Assembly: GCF_012911605.1 (NCBI RefSeq)
Contig: NZ_JAAMPT010000207.1
Coordinates: 248,001-312,000, forward strand
Direction: 5' to 3'
DNA from: Flavobacterium solisilvae
GTDB lineage: Bacteria; Bacteroidota; Bacteroidia; Flavobacteriales; Flavobacteriaceae
DNA: 64,000 bases
The first letter of the stretch is position 1, and each line of letters opens with the position of its first letter. Of this stretch, positions 1 to 8,160 are shown piece by piece. The notes below the pieces were generated by a model, which had not been told where the DNA came from, searched no databases, and saw nothing but the letters and a program-made list of their open reading frames with translations. A program made the position numbers and the translations under genes.

Positions 1-696
1 AGCCGTGTTATCAGCACGTCTAACAACGCCATCGCCAGTCGCAAAAATTGGTGTTCCAGTTGGCGCAGTAAAATCCATTCCTTGGTGCATTTTTCTTGCT
101 TTAGTAAACGGATCACTTCGATAACCATAACCCGAAGCCATGCGTTTCATCTGCTCATTTTTTACAGGTTGAATAGCTGGAATTGCGGCTAATAACTTGT
201 TTTTTTGTTTTGCTAAAGCTAAAATTTCGTCCAACGATTTTGACTGAATTGCCAATTGTTTCGAGATAATATCTACTTTTTTTGACGTGTTAATCACCAA
301 ATCCGAATTGTTGAAACCTTCCAATTCTTTGTAGCGATTTACACCACCAAAACCCGCTTTTCGTTGCTCAGTCGGAATAGCAGAAGTATTAAAATAAGCT
401 CGATAAATATTGTTGTCGCGCTCTTCAATATCTTCCAAAACTTCGTCGATTTGCTCCATTTTTTTATTCAAAATAGCATAACGAAGCTTCATCGTTTCAA
501 TTTCCCTAGCTTGTAATCGGTCTTTTGGCGTTTCAAAATAAGGCGTATTTAACAAAACCACAAAACACAAAAATCCAAACAACGCCGATGACAACAAAAA
601 CAAACCAATATAACCCAACTGCTTGGTCTTTTTTGGTTTAATTTTTCGGTAAGCTAAACTTTCGGTATCGAAATAATACTTTACTTTTTTCGCCAT
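1..696 (-). CDS. M23 family metallopeptidase (partial, C-terminus off window)
   Basis: Membrane-anchored peptidoglycan endopeptidase of the LytM/M23 family. The 232 visible residues show a basic N-terminus, one membrane segment at about 27-49, a probable coiled coil at about 60-95, and the start of the peptidase domain. The motif GYGYRSDPF is followed by MHQGMDF, where H204 and D208 would be the first zinc ligands (HxGxD). The catalytic HxH part lies beyond the window edge. The ATG is at 694-696 on the minus strand and the gene is divergent from alaS. The periplasmic location and cell-wall role are inferred from the family. Confidence 0.88.
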   Translation of the reverse strand, partial: MAKKVKYYFDTESLAYRKIKPKKTKQLGYIGLFLLSSALFGFLCFVVLLNTPYFETPKDRLQAREIETMKLRYAILNKKMEQIDEVLEDIEERDNNIYRAYFNTSAIPTEQRKAGFGGVNRYKELEGFNNSDLVINTSKKVDIISKQLAIQSKSLDEILALAKQKNKLLAAIPAIQPVKNEQMKRMASGYGYRSDPFTKARKMHQGMDFTAPTGTPIFATGDGVVRRADNTA

Positions 697-792
697 CTTT
701 TATTTTATACTATTTTTGTGCTGGTTTTTAAAACAATGGTTATACGAACAAATTTAACAAATGTTTCAGTCATAAGCTAAATTTATTTTTAA

Positions 793-931
793 CAGCGAAA
801 CTTTTGGGCTTTTTCAGTAAACCATTTTCCTGCTTTTCGTTGCAATCTTTTTTTAATTTTCCTTCCGCTATCGCTTCTGGACAATCAAAAAAAGGATTTC
901 CACTTCAATCAGGGCTAAACAGTAAACCATT
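793..931. repeat. Intergenic repeat element, copy 1
   Basis: This is a copy of a dispersed intergenic element also found at 36198-36320 and 47643-47732. Shared blocks are AGCGAA near the left end, then CCTGCTTTTCGTTGCAATC, then a variable centre, then AAAAAGGATTTCC, CTTCAATCAGGGCTAAAC. The 829-913 part runs from CCTG to CAGG. The string CAGTAAACCATTTT occurs both at 815-828 and at 920-933, flanking the core as a direct repeat. It lies between the divergent peptidase and alaS genes. Confidence 0.75.
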
Positions 932-969
932 TTTTTAAATTCAATAATCCAAAGATCTAACAATCTAAA

Positions 970-3606
970 ATGAAATCACAAGACATTCGTAAAGCATACC
1001 TCAATTTCTTTGAATCAAAAGGACATTTAATAGTTCCATCAGCGCCAATTGTCCTAAAAGACGATCCAACCTTGATGTTCAACAACTCAGGAATGGCACA
1101 ATTCAAAGAATATTTTTTAGGAAACGGAACACCAAAAAGTCCAAGAATTGCAGATACCCAAAAATGTCTTCGTGTTTCAGGAAAACACAACGATTTGGAA
1201 GATGTAGGTTTTGATACTTATCATCATACTATGTTTGAAATGCTTGGTAACTGGTCGTTTGGCGATTATTTCAAAAAAGAAGCATTGGCTTGGGCTTGGG
1301 AATTTCTAACCGAAGTGTTGAAGTTAGACAAAGACCGTTTGTACGTTTCTGTTTTCGAAGGAAATCCAGCAGAGAATGTACCGTTTGACCAAGAAGCATT
1401 CGATATTTGGAAACAATACGTTCAAGAAGATCGTATCATTCTTGGAAATAAAAAAGACAACTTTTGGGAAATGGGCGATCAAGGTCCGTGCGGTCCGTGT
1501 TCTGAAATTCATATCGATTTAAGAACTGATGCTGAAAGAGCTGCAGTTTCTGGTAGAAGTTTAGTAAACGCCGATCATCCACAGGTTGTTGAAATTTGGA
1601 ACAACGTTTTCATGGAATTCAACCGTAAAGCCGATGGTTCGTTAGAAAAATTACCAGCACAACACGTTGATACCGGAATGGGATTTGAGCGTTTGTGTAT
1701 GGCAATGCAAAATGTGACTTCCAATTATGATACCGATGTTTTTACGCCGCTAATTGAAAAAGTAGAACAAATCACAGGATTAAAATACACTTCAAACGAA
1801 GTAAAAAATATATCAGAAGAACAAAACAAAACGAACATTGCCATTCGTGTAATTGTAGATCACGTTCGTGCTGTTGCTTTTGCCATTGCCGATGGACAAT
1901 TGCCATCTAATACTGGCGCAGGTTATGTAATTCGTAGAATTTTACGTCGTGCGATTCGTTATGGATTTACCTTTTTGAATACCAAAGAACCGTTTATCAA
2001 TAAATTGGTAGAAGTTTTAGCAAACCAAATGGGCGAATTTTTTCCAGAAATCAAATCGCAACAACAATTGGTTACTAACGTAATTCGTGAAGAAGAAGCT
2101 TCGTTTTTGAGAACTTTAGAACAAGGATTACAATTATTAGATAAAGTAGTTGCTGAAACATCTGGAAAAGAAGTTTCGGGTGAAAAAGTTTTTGAATTGT
2201 ACGATACTTTTGGTTTCCCGAAAGACTTAACGGCTTTAATTTTAAAAGAAAAAGACTATTCGTTTAACGAAACCGAATTCGAAACTGAATTACAAAAACA
2301 AAAAGCACGTTCTCGTGCAGCTTCAGAAGTAACTACTGATGACTGGAAGGTTTTAATTGATGGAAACGTGGAAACATTCGTTGGTTATGATCAAACAGAA
2401 AATGAGGTAAAAATTACACGTTACCGTAAAATTGATTCTAAAAAAGACGGAATTCTATACCAAATTGTTCTTGATGCTACACCATTTTATCCTGAAGGCG
2501 GCGGACAAGTAGGCGATAAAGGTCATTTGTACACTCATGAAGGTGTTGTGGAAATAATTGATACCAAAAAAGAAAATAATTTGATTGTACATTTTGCAAC
2601 TTCATTGCCACATAATGTTGGCGAAAATTTTATGGCAAAAGTCAACACCGATTTAAGAACGTCAACGTCTAAAAATCACTCAGCGACGCATTTGATGCAT
2701 TTGGCTTTGAGAAATATTCTTGGAACGCATGTAGAGCAAAAAGGTTCGTTGGTAAATCCAAACTATTTGCGTTTTGACTTTTCACATTTTTCTAAAGTTT
2801 CTGATGAAGAATTACGTCAAGTAGAAGCGAGTGTAAACGAGCAAATTGAGGCACAATTGCAATTGCAAGAATATAGAAGTATTCCAATTCAAGAAGCTTT
2901 AGATAAAGGCGCGATGGCTTTATTTGGCGAAAAATATGGCGATAACGTTCGTATGATAGAATTTGGCGAAAGCAAAGAATTGTGTGGTGGAATTCACGTA
3001 AAAAACACTGCTGAAATTTGGCATTTCAAAATCATTTCTGAAGGTGCTGTTGCGGCAGGAATTCGTCGTATTGAAGCCATTACTGGCGATGCTGTGAAAG
3101 ATTTCTACAAAAATCAAGAATCAACTTTAGCAGAAATAAAAGAAACGTTGAAAAATCCTCAAGATATTTTGAAATCGGTTGCTTCATTGCAAGATGATAA
3201 TGCCAAGTTGAAAAAACAAATTGAGCAATTGCTAAAAGAAAAAGTTGACGGATTAAAAAACATGTTAGTTGCTGATTTTCAAGAAATAAACGGAATGAAC
3301 TTTTTGTCAAAACAAGTTGATTTATCCATGAGTGCAACTAAAGATTTAGCGCAAGCCATCGGGACTTCTAAACCAAATTCATTCGTATTTTTAGCTTCTG
3401 TTGAAGATAATGCGCCAAATATTCACTGTTATATTTCAAAAGAATTAGTTGCTGAAAAAGGATTAAACGCTGGAAATGTAATCAGAGAATTAGGTAAATA
3501 CATCGATGGAAACGGCGGAGGACAGCCATTTTTTGCTTCTGGAAAAGGTAAAAATGTAAATGGAATTAAGGAATCTTTGGAGAAAGCGGTTGAGTTTTTG
3601 AAGTAG
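970..3606 (+). CDS. alaS: Alanine--tRNA ligase
   Basis: Charges tRNA-Ala with alanine in the cytoplasm and edits mischarged Ser/Gly. The 878-residue length is normal for full-length AlaRS. The class II catalytic core occupies about 1-450, with the family signature [18 protein letters not shown] at 85-102. The editing domain follows, with HSATH near 569 and CGGIHV near 672 giving the zinc/editing His and Cys residues. A C-Ala domain with a short coiled coil occupies about 720-878. The start ATG follows an A-rich stretch with no Shine-Dalgarno, as usual in this window. It stands alone between intergenic repeat copy 1 and its own terminator. Confidence 0.98.
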   Translation: MKSQDIRKAYLNFFESKGHLIVPSAPIVLKDDPTLMFNNSGMAQFKEYFLGNGTPKSPRIADTQKCLRVSGKHNDLEDVGFDTYHHTMFEMLGNWSFGDYFKKEALAWAWEFLTEVLKLDKDRLYVSVFEGNPAENVPFDQEAFDIWKQYVQEDRIILGNKKDNFWEMGDQGPCGPCSEIHIDLRTDAERAAVSGRSLVNADHPQVVEIWNNVFMEFNRKADGSLEKLPAQHVDTGMGFERLCMAMQNVTSNYDTDVFTPLIEKVEQITGLKYTSNEVKNISEEQNKTNIAIRVIVDHVRAVAFAIADGQLPSNTGAGYVIRRILRRAIRYGFTFLNTKEPFINKLVEVLANQMGEFFPEIKSQQQLVTNVIREEEASFLRTLEQGLQLLDKVVAETSGKEVSGEKVFELYDTFGFPKDLTALILKEKDYSFNETEFETELQKQKARSRAASEVTTDDWKVLIDGNVETFVGYDQTENEVKITRYRKIDSKKDGILYQIVLDATPFYPEGGGQVGDKGHLYTHEGVVEIIDTKKENNLIVHFATSLPHNVGENFMAKVNTDLRTSTSKNHSATHLMHLALRNILGTHVEQKGSLVNPNYLRFDFSHFSKVSDEELRQVEASVNEQIEAQLQLQEYRSIPIQEALDKGAMALFGEKYGDNVRMIEFGESKELCGGIHVKNTAEIWHFKIISEGAVAAGIRRIEAITGDAVKDFYKNQESTLAEIKETLKNPQDILKSVASLQDDNAKLKKQIEQLLKEKVDGLKNMLVADFQEINGMNFLSKQVDLSMSATKDLAQAIGTSKPNSFVFLASVEDNAPNIHCYISKELVAEKGLNAGNVIRELGKYIDGNGGGQPFFASGKGKNVNGIKESLEKAVEFLK

Positions 3607-3624
3607 AATTACAATCAATAAATA

Positions 3625-3660
3625 AAACTGACAAATATTTGTGATTTTGTCAGTTTTTTA
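3625..3660 (+). terminator. Rho-independent terminator of alaS
   Basis: Perfect 11-bp inverted repeat AAACTGACAAA / TTTGTCAGTTT (3625-3635 and 3646-3656), followed by a T run. It begins 19 bp after the alaS stop. Confidence 0.85.
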
Positions 3661-3686
3661 TTTTATTTGTATAAAAATGATGTTCT

Positions 3687-4475
3687 ATGAAAAAGCTAAT
3701 TTGTTATTTTACAGTTCTAATTTTAATTTTTTCTTCATGTAATTCAAATCCTGAACAAGAAAATCAGAATGTTCCAGTTGGTTTTTTGAAGAGATTTACG
3801 GTTTCAGGAATGACTGGATTCGTAAATTATGATTATTATTATGAAGGTAATAAAATTTCTAAAGTTGTTTCAAAACATGGGATAAAGCGATATACTTACA
3901 CAGGAAATTTAATTACAGAAATTAGAGAGTTCAACAGAAATTTGAGTTTAGTTTCAAAAAAGACTTTTCAGTATAATGCAAACGATGAATTGATTTCTTC
4001 TGTACTTTTGTTCTATGACAATAACTATGGAACTAAACAAGAATTAGTTTACAATAGTGATGGAACTGTTTTGGTCAAGTACTATTCAGGTAATTTAACC
4101 TCTCAAAACAATTTTGATTATAGCGTTTTGAATTATTTTGAAAACAACGAAATAATTAAAACAGAAGCTACGTTTAGTTTTGGCGATTTGATTACAACTT
4201 ATGAATATGATTCTGGTAATAATCCAATGAGTCAAGTTGTTGGTTACAATAAGTTGAATATACTCGGAGAATTAGCAGATGGCTTTTATTTCATGTTGCA
4301 TAACGGTAATCAGAATAATTGCACAAAAAGAATTCAAGAAGGAAATAATATCGACTGTGAGGTTGTTGATTATGGTATTACTTATAATTCAGCTAATTAC
4401 CCTATTTTTTATTGTTCTAACGATCAAATTACGTCATGCAGTGATTTGCCTTGTTATGGGTTTGTTTATCAATAA
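3687..4475 (+). CDS. Putative outer-membrane-targeted lipoprotein with YD-like repeats (paralogue 1)
   Basis: Function unknown. A lipoprotein signal peptide ends at Cys18 (LIFSSC). The mature part has short tyrosine/aspartate-rich beta repeats such as YYYEGNKISKV, YTYTGNLITEI and YEYDSGNNPM, resembling the YD/RHS-like beta-hairpin repeats of Bacteroidota surface lipoproteins. The 262-residue protein is clearly paralogous to the next gene (4677-5471), sharing layout and motifs. The C-terminal part contains several cysteines (CSNDQ, SCSDLPC) that the paralogue lacks. Each copy has its own terminator, so they look like a tandem duplication rather than one operon. Confidence 0.7.
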   Translation: MKKLICYFTVLILIFSSCNSNPEQENQNVPVGFLKRFTVSGMTGFVNYDYYYEGNKISKVVSKHGIKRYTYTGNLITEIREFNRNLSLVSKKTFQYNANDELISSVLLFYDNNYGTKQELVYNSDGTVLVKYYSGNLTSQNNFDYSVLNYFENNEIIKTEATFSFGDLITTYEYDSGNNPMSQVVGYNKLNILGELADGFYFMLHNGNQNNCTKRIQEGNNIDCEVVDYGITYNSANYPIFYCSNDQITSCSDLPCYGFVYQ

Positions 4476-4494
4476 GTTTCAGTAAATAAAAAAC

Positions 4495-4533
4495 AAAACC
4501 CTTTTAAAATTATAAACTTTAAAAGGGTTTTTT
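4495..4533 (+). terminator. Terminator after first YD-like lipoprotein gene
   Basis: 14-bp inverted repeat AAAACCCTTTTAAA / TTTAAAAGGGTTTT (4495-4508 and 4518-4531), continuing into T residues, 20 bp after the stop. Confidence 0.85.
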
Positions 4534-4593
4534 AGTTTAAATAGATTAAAATCTGCCATTAATCTGAAATTAAAACCTTTCATCGAAAGTTTT

Positions 4594-4623
4594 TTGGCTT
4601 TATAATCAGCGTAGTTACATTTG
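4594..4623 (+). promoter_or_regulatory. Bacteroidota-type promoter of second YD-like lipoprotein
   Basis: A TTG at 4594-4596 is separated by 19 bp from TACATTTG at 4616-4623, a perfect match to the -7 consensus TAnnTTTG. The ATG of the downstream lipoprotein follows about 50 bp later. Confidence 0.65.
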
Positions 4624-4676
4624 AACTATCAAAAGTATCCCCAATGTTTTTGATGCCTCAAAACCGCTAATGCAAA

Positions 4677-5471
4677 ATGAAAAAATTGAATTCTTATTTT
4701 TGGATATTTCTATCCATTATTTCTCTAGCTTTAACTTCGTGTTCATCAGATTCTGATTCGTCAGGAAGTGTGACTTTGCTTAAAAAAATCCAATCGGTTG
4801 ATTTAGGTCAAAATGCAGTACACAAGTTTTACTATAAAGGAACAAAACTTTCTAAAGTAGCTTTTGATATTCAAGGACAAACCAATGGTGTTGGCTATGA
4901 CAAATATGCTTACACAAACGATTTAATAACCGAAATCAAAACCTATTCTAATGACAATCAATTATTGGCTATAACAACCTTAAACTACAATAGTTCTAAT
5001 CAGTTGGCTGAGGTTGTAAAAGTTGAACCTTCTAGAAATTATGGTTTTAGAACGGTTTTCAATTATACTTTGGCAGGAACAGTAATTGTTCAAACTTTTC
5101 ACGGAAATACTTCGGTTCAAGAGAATTCAACAAATCAAACCACTACGTTTTATTTATTGAATGGCGAAGTGGTTAAAAAGGATTATGTATCAACAGATAT
5201 GAATTACACTATTGATTATGTGTATGATAACTTGAAAAATCCATTTCAAAATGTAACGGGTTACAAAGCTATTAAATTGTATTCGTTCATCAATAACGGA
5301 TTATTTGGTTTAAACCACAATTTGTTGCAACAAACTACTTATTTTTCTCCAAACGTAATCGATACTCAAGTGGATTTTGAGTTAGAATACAACAACAATA
5401 ATTTCCCAACATCGCGTTATGCTACAGGAAGTTTTTCGGGAGTTTATCAATACCTATATGAATATTATTAA
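4677..5471 (+). CDS. Putative lipoprotein with YD-like repeats (paralogue 2)
   Basis: Function unknown. A lipoprotein signal peptide ends at Cys22 (LALTSC), followed by a Ser/Asp-rich linker typical of lipoproteins exported to the surface in Flavobacteriia. The 264 residues repeat the same beta-hairpin pattern as the upstream paralogue (FYYKGTKLSKV, YAYTNDLITEI, LNYNSSNQLAEV, YVYDNLKNP). It has a good promoter of its own at 4594-4623 and a terminator just after the stop. The upstream gene arose from the same ancestor, but the two have diverged substantially. Confidence 0.7.
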   Translation: MKKLNSYFWIFLSIISLALTSCSSDSDSSGSVTLLKKIQSVDLGQNAVHKFYYKGTKLSKVAFDIQGQTNGVGYDKYAYTNDLITEIKTYSNDNQLLAITTLNYNSSNQLAEVVKVEPSRNYGFRTVFNYTLAGTVIVQTFHGNTSVQENSTNQTTTFYLLNGEVVKKDYVSTDMNYTIDYVYDNLKNPFQNVTGYKAIKLYSFINNGLFGLNHNLLQQTTYFSPNVIDTQVDFELEYNNNNFPTSRYATGSFSGVYQYLYEYY

Positions 5472-5491
5472 TTCGCAATATTGTAAATAGT

Positions 5492-5524
5492 AAAAACCTC
5501 GTTTATTGCTAAGCGAGGTTTTTT
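5492..5524 (+). terminator. Terminator after second YD-like lipoprotein gene
   Basis: Stem AAAAACCTCG (5492-5501) pairs with CGAGGTTTTT (5514-5523), with a T run on the + side and an A run on the other side. It can serve both this gene and the convergent gene at 5552-6034. Confidence 0.8.
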
Positions 5525-5551
5525 ATGAAATCATTTGACTGTGAGTTTAAG

Positions 5552-6034
5552 TTAATGCAGGCTAACAACTTTTGTGATTTTCCATCCTATAGCTTTGGTG
5601 TCATTTTCTTTTTTCCAAAAAATAATAAACTTACTCGCTTTTGTTGGTTCGTCGGGTTCTTGTTTGTTAAAAAACCAATGATACCCAATTTCAATTACAC
5701 CATAATCGGCAATGGGATAAACCTCAATACTGTTAGGAATTAAATGTCGAGTTACTTTGCCACAAATATTTTTTTCGGTGGCTGAAAGCAACGTGGCTTT
5801 GTCTTTTAGCAATCCAGCTTTATCATGAAAAAACTCAATTTCATCGGAATAAAAACTGGCTTGAGTTTTCATATCACACGAATTATAAGCATCAAAAAAC
5901 GCTTTGTCCATTGCTTCAATTTCTTTTTGCAATACTTCGTCAACTGGAACATAAGGCTTAATTTTAGGTTGCTGCGCCAAAACAGTTTCACAACAAAACA
6001 CAACAATCAATACTAGAACAGTTTTGAATTTCAT
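5552..6034 (-). CDS. Exported NTF2-like (DUF4440/SnoaL-type) protein
   Basis: A 160-residue protein with a signal peptide (about 1-20, ending in VLAQ). One compact domain of NTF2-like type follows: IEAMDKAFFDAYNSCD, SFYSDEIEFFHDKAG, then YGVIEIGYHWFF and WKITKVVSLH at the C-terminus. This alpha+beta cone fold is used by many small enzymes and binding proteins, and no catalytic residues point to a specific reaction. It is transcribed alone, convergent with the lipoprotein gene. The family assignment rests on the helix pattern and the terminal beta-strand pattern only. Confidence 0.65.
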   Translation of the reverse strand: MKFKTVLVLIVVFCCETVLAQQPKIKPYVPVDEVLQKEIEAMDKAFFDAYNSCDMKTQASFYSDEIEFFHDKAGLLKDKATLLSATEKNICGKVTRHLIPNSIEVYPIADYGVIEIGYHWFFNKQEPDEPTKASKFIIFWKKENDTKAIGWKITKVVSLH

Positions 6035-6116
6035 TTTTAGGTTATTGAGTTAATTTCATCAAAGTTAGTAAATCTTAAAAGGCTTTTTTAAAAATTGTTA
6101 GATTTATAATATTGAA

Positions 6117-6581
6117 TTAAACTTGACCTTTTCTTGGAAATTCAGGTTTCCATGGTCCAATATTTCTTGTTTTTTTAAAAAATAATTTTGTTTTTTTCGA
6201 TTGTAATCTTACATGAACTCTATATGACATTGGTCCTAAATGTAGTGTGTCAATAGTCATGTCAAAATTTCCATTAAGTGATTTTTCCTTAGAATAAAGT
6301 TTAACCACATAATTGTCATTAATTTTTTTAATAATTTTAAAATGTGCACTAACTTTATCCGAACCTTTTGAGAGGTGAATTGTATCACCCCAATCATCAA
6401 TAAAAATTCCTGAGTTTTGCTGTAACATTTTTTCTATCGCTGTAGAATTGTATTCTTGACCATCAAGAATTAATTTTTCTATATTCCAATTGCCTTTAAG
6501 ATTTAGTTCTCTTTTTTGAAATGCAAAATAAGACATCAAAAGAAATAAAATGACTAAGAATACTATTTTGATTTTTTTCAT
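6117..6581 (-). CDS. Hypothetical exported protein, lipocalin-like
   Basis: I do not recognise a named family. The ATG at 6579-6581 gives 154 residues beginning MKKIKIVFLVILF, a signal peptide or membrane anchor (about 3-22). An upstream in-frame ATG at 6623 would add 14 residues before the hydrophobic segment and is less likely. The remainder alternates beta-strand stretches (LKGNWNIEKLILDG, SAHFKIIKKINDNYVVKLYS), as in small lipocalin-like flavobacterial proteins. The C-terminus is basic. The gene is divergent from the GSCFA gene. Confidence 0.5.
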   Translation of the reverse strand: MKKIKIVFLVILFLLMSYFAFQKRELNLKGNWNIEKLILDGQEYNSTAIEKMLQQNSGIFIDDWGDTIHLSKGSDKVSAHFKIIKKINDNYVVKLYSKEKSLNGNFDMTIDTLHLGPMSYRVHVRLQSKKTKLFFKKTRNIGPWKPEFPRKGQV

Positions 6582-6733
6582 TTTAAAGCTCGAATTTGCA
6601 TAAGTTTTAGTCTTTTCAAACAAATATAATTAATATTTTCGTGCTATGAATTATCACCTTAGTCAAACTTTCAAACTTTGGAAAAGGTTTATTTATTAGA
6701 TTTTCAAATTCCTTATATTTACCAAAAAAAGAA

Positions 6734-7684
6734 ATGCAATTTTCAACGCCAATTCCTATTTCTAAATATTCAAATGCAATAGATTACCGTTCAAAATTAA
6801 TATCTATTGGTTCTTGTTTTGCCGAAAACATTGGTGAAAAATTCAACTATTTTAAGTTTCAAAACACGGTAAATCCTTTTGGAATTATTTTCAATCCGGT
6901 TTCGCTCGAAAAAATAATCAGTCGTTGTGTTTCAAAAACGTATTTCACCGAAAATGATATTTTATTTCACAACGATTTATGGCATTGCTACGAAGTGCAT
7001 TCAGAATTGTCCAATACAGATAAAAACGAATTGCTAGCTCAATTAAACAACCTCATCGATGTAACAAATAAACAAATTTCCGAAGCAACTCATGTTTTAA
7101 TTACGCTTGGAACTTCTTGGGTTTACAAATTAAAATCAACCAATGAAATTGTTGCCAATTGCCATAAAGTACCTCAAAAAGAGTTTGAAAAAGAGTTGCT
7201 TTCGGCGGAGCAAATCGAGCAAAGTCTGCAAAATATCATTTCAAATATAACTTCGGTAAACACTAACGCAAAATTCATTTTTACCGTTTCACCTGTTCGA
7301 CACAGTAAAGACGGTTTTTTTGAAAACAATGTCAGTAAAGCACATTTACTTTCAGCAGTTTTTAAAACTGTCAATCGACAACCGACAACTGCTAACTATT
7401 TTCCTTCCTATGAAATCATGATGGACGAACTTCGTGATTATCGTTTTTATGCCAATGATATGTTGCATCCAAGTCAGCAAGCCATTGATTTTATTTGGAT
7501 AAAATTCTTTGAAAATTATGTAAACGAAAAAGAATTTCAAACCATGCAAGAAGTTTGTAACATTCAAAAAGGATTGCAACATCGACCATTTAATCCAAAT
7601 ACGCCTGCGCATCAGCAATTTTTACTTGCTCTTAATCAAAAGATTACAAAACTGCAAGCCCAATTTCCTCACATCACGTTTTAA
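6734..7684 (+). CDS. GSCFA domain protein
   Basis: A 316-residue cytoplasmic protein carrying the family-naming motif in LISIGSCFAENIGEKF (residues 22-37). Later blocks are typical of this SGNH-hydrolase-like family: NPFGIIFNPVSL, THVLITLGTSWVY, FIFTVSPVRHSKDGF and YFPSYEIMMDELRDYRFYANDMLHPS. The NDMLHPS block has the Asp/His of an SGNH active site and the GSC serine would be the nucleophile. Substrate unknown. It has no signal peptide. Its stop is followed within 3 bp by the first palindromic operator (7687), which belongs to the next transcription unit. Confidence 0.88.
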   Translation: MQFSTPIPISKYSNAIDYRSKLISIGSCFAENIGEKFNYFKFQNTVNPFGIIFNPVSLEKIISRCVSKTYFTENDILFHNDLWHCYEVHSELSNTDKNELLAQLNNLIDVTNKQISEATHVLITLGTSWVYKLKSTNEIVANCHKVPQKEFEKELLSAEQIEQSLQNIISNITSVNTNAKFIFTVSPVRHSKDGFFENNVSKAHLLSAVFKTVNRQPTTANYFPSYEIMMDELRDYRFYANDMLHPSQQAIDFIWIKFFENYVNEKEFQTMQEVCNIQKGLQHRPFNPNTPAHQQFLLALNQKITKLQAQFPHITF

Positions 7685-7686
7685 CA

Positions 7687-7736
7687 AAATACGACATTTG
7701 ACGTATTTCTTGGCTTAGGTTTATACTATAGGTTTG
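7687..7736 (+). promoter_or_regulatory. Regulon promoter A: 22-bp palindrome plus -7 element
   Basis: Palindrome at 7687-7708 with half-sites AAATACG and CGTATTT around ACATTTGA. The perfect -7 element TAGGTTTG is at 7729-7736. Exactly 20 bp separate them, as in sites B-E. The ATG at 7760 follows 23 bp after the -7 element. Confidence 0.78.
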
Positions 7737-7759
7737 CTTAGTATTTAACAACCTAAATT

Positions 7760-8131
7760 ATGAAAACCTTAAAAACCATTATGTGCATTTTTGGCATTGT
7801 GTTTTTTTGTCAAAATGTTCAAGCGCAACGTCCAGTTCACACTGACGAAGAAATTATTGCCGAAACGGTAATAAAAGAAGTCGATGAACTTTTTAAATCT
7901 CCCGAATTTGTCAAAAAAAAGAACAAAAAATTTGCCGATGTCAAAGGAACAATGACCGTTGATATTGGAATTGTTCACAGCGGCAAAGTGTCAACTTTCT
8001 TTAAAGTGGAAAGCGATATCAAAAACATTGATTTCATCAATTTCATGTCCGATTATATTTTGGAACATAAATTCCAATTCAAACTTCAAAAACAACAGCG
8101 ACATAAAATTCGTCACACCTTAACTTTTTAA
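7760..8131 (+). CDS. Small exported protein, possibly TonB-C-like
   Basis: A 123-residue protein with a signal peptide ending near VQAQ (residues 1-22). The C-terminal half (GIVHSGKVSTFFKVES, then MSDYILEHKFQFKLQ and IRHTLTF) has the beta-alpha-beta spacing of a TonB C-terminal domain, but this is only a resemblance. The region is rich in lysine and phenylalanine. It is the first gene behind palindromic promoter A and is followed after 29 bp by the beta-propeller gene, so the two probably form an operon controlled by the local two-component system. Confidence 0.55.
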   Translation: MKTLKTIMCIFGIVFFCQNVQAQRPVHTDEEIIAETVIKEVDELFKSPEFVKKKNKKFADVKGTMTVDIGIVHSGKVSTFFKVESDIKNIDFINFMSDYILEHKFQFKLQKQQRHKIRHTLTF

Positions 8132-8160
8132 CAATAAAAAAACAATAAAAACAAATCAAA

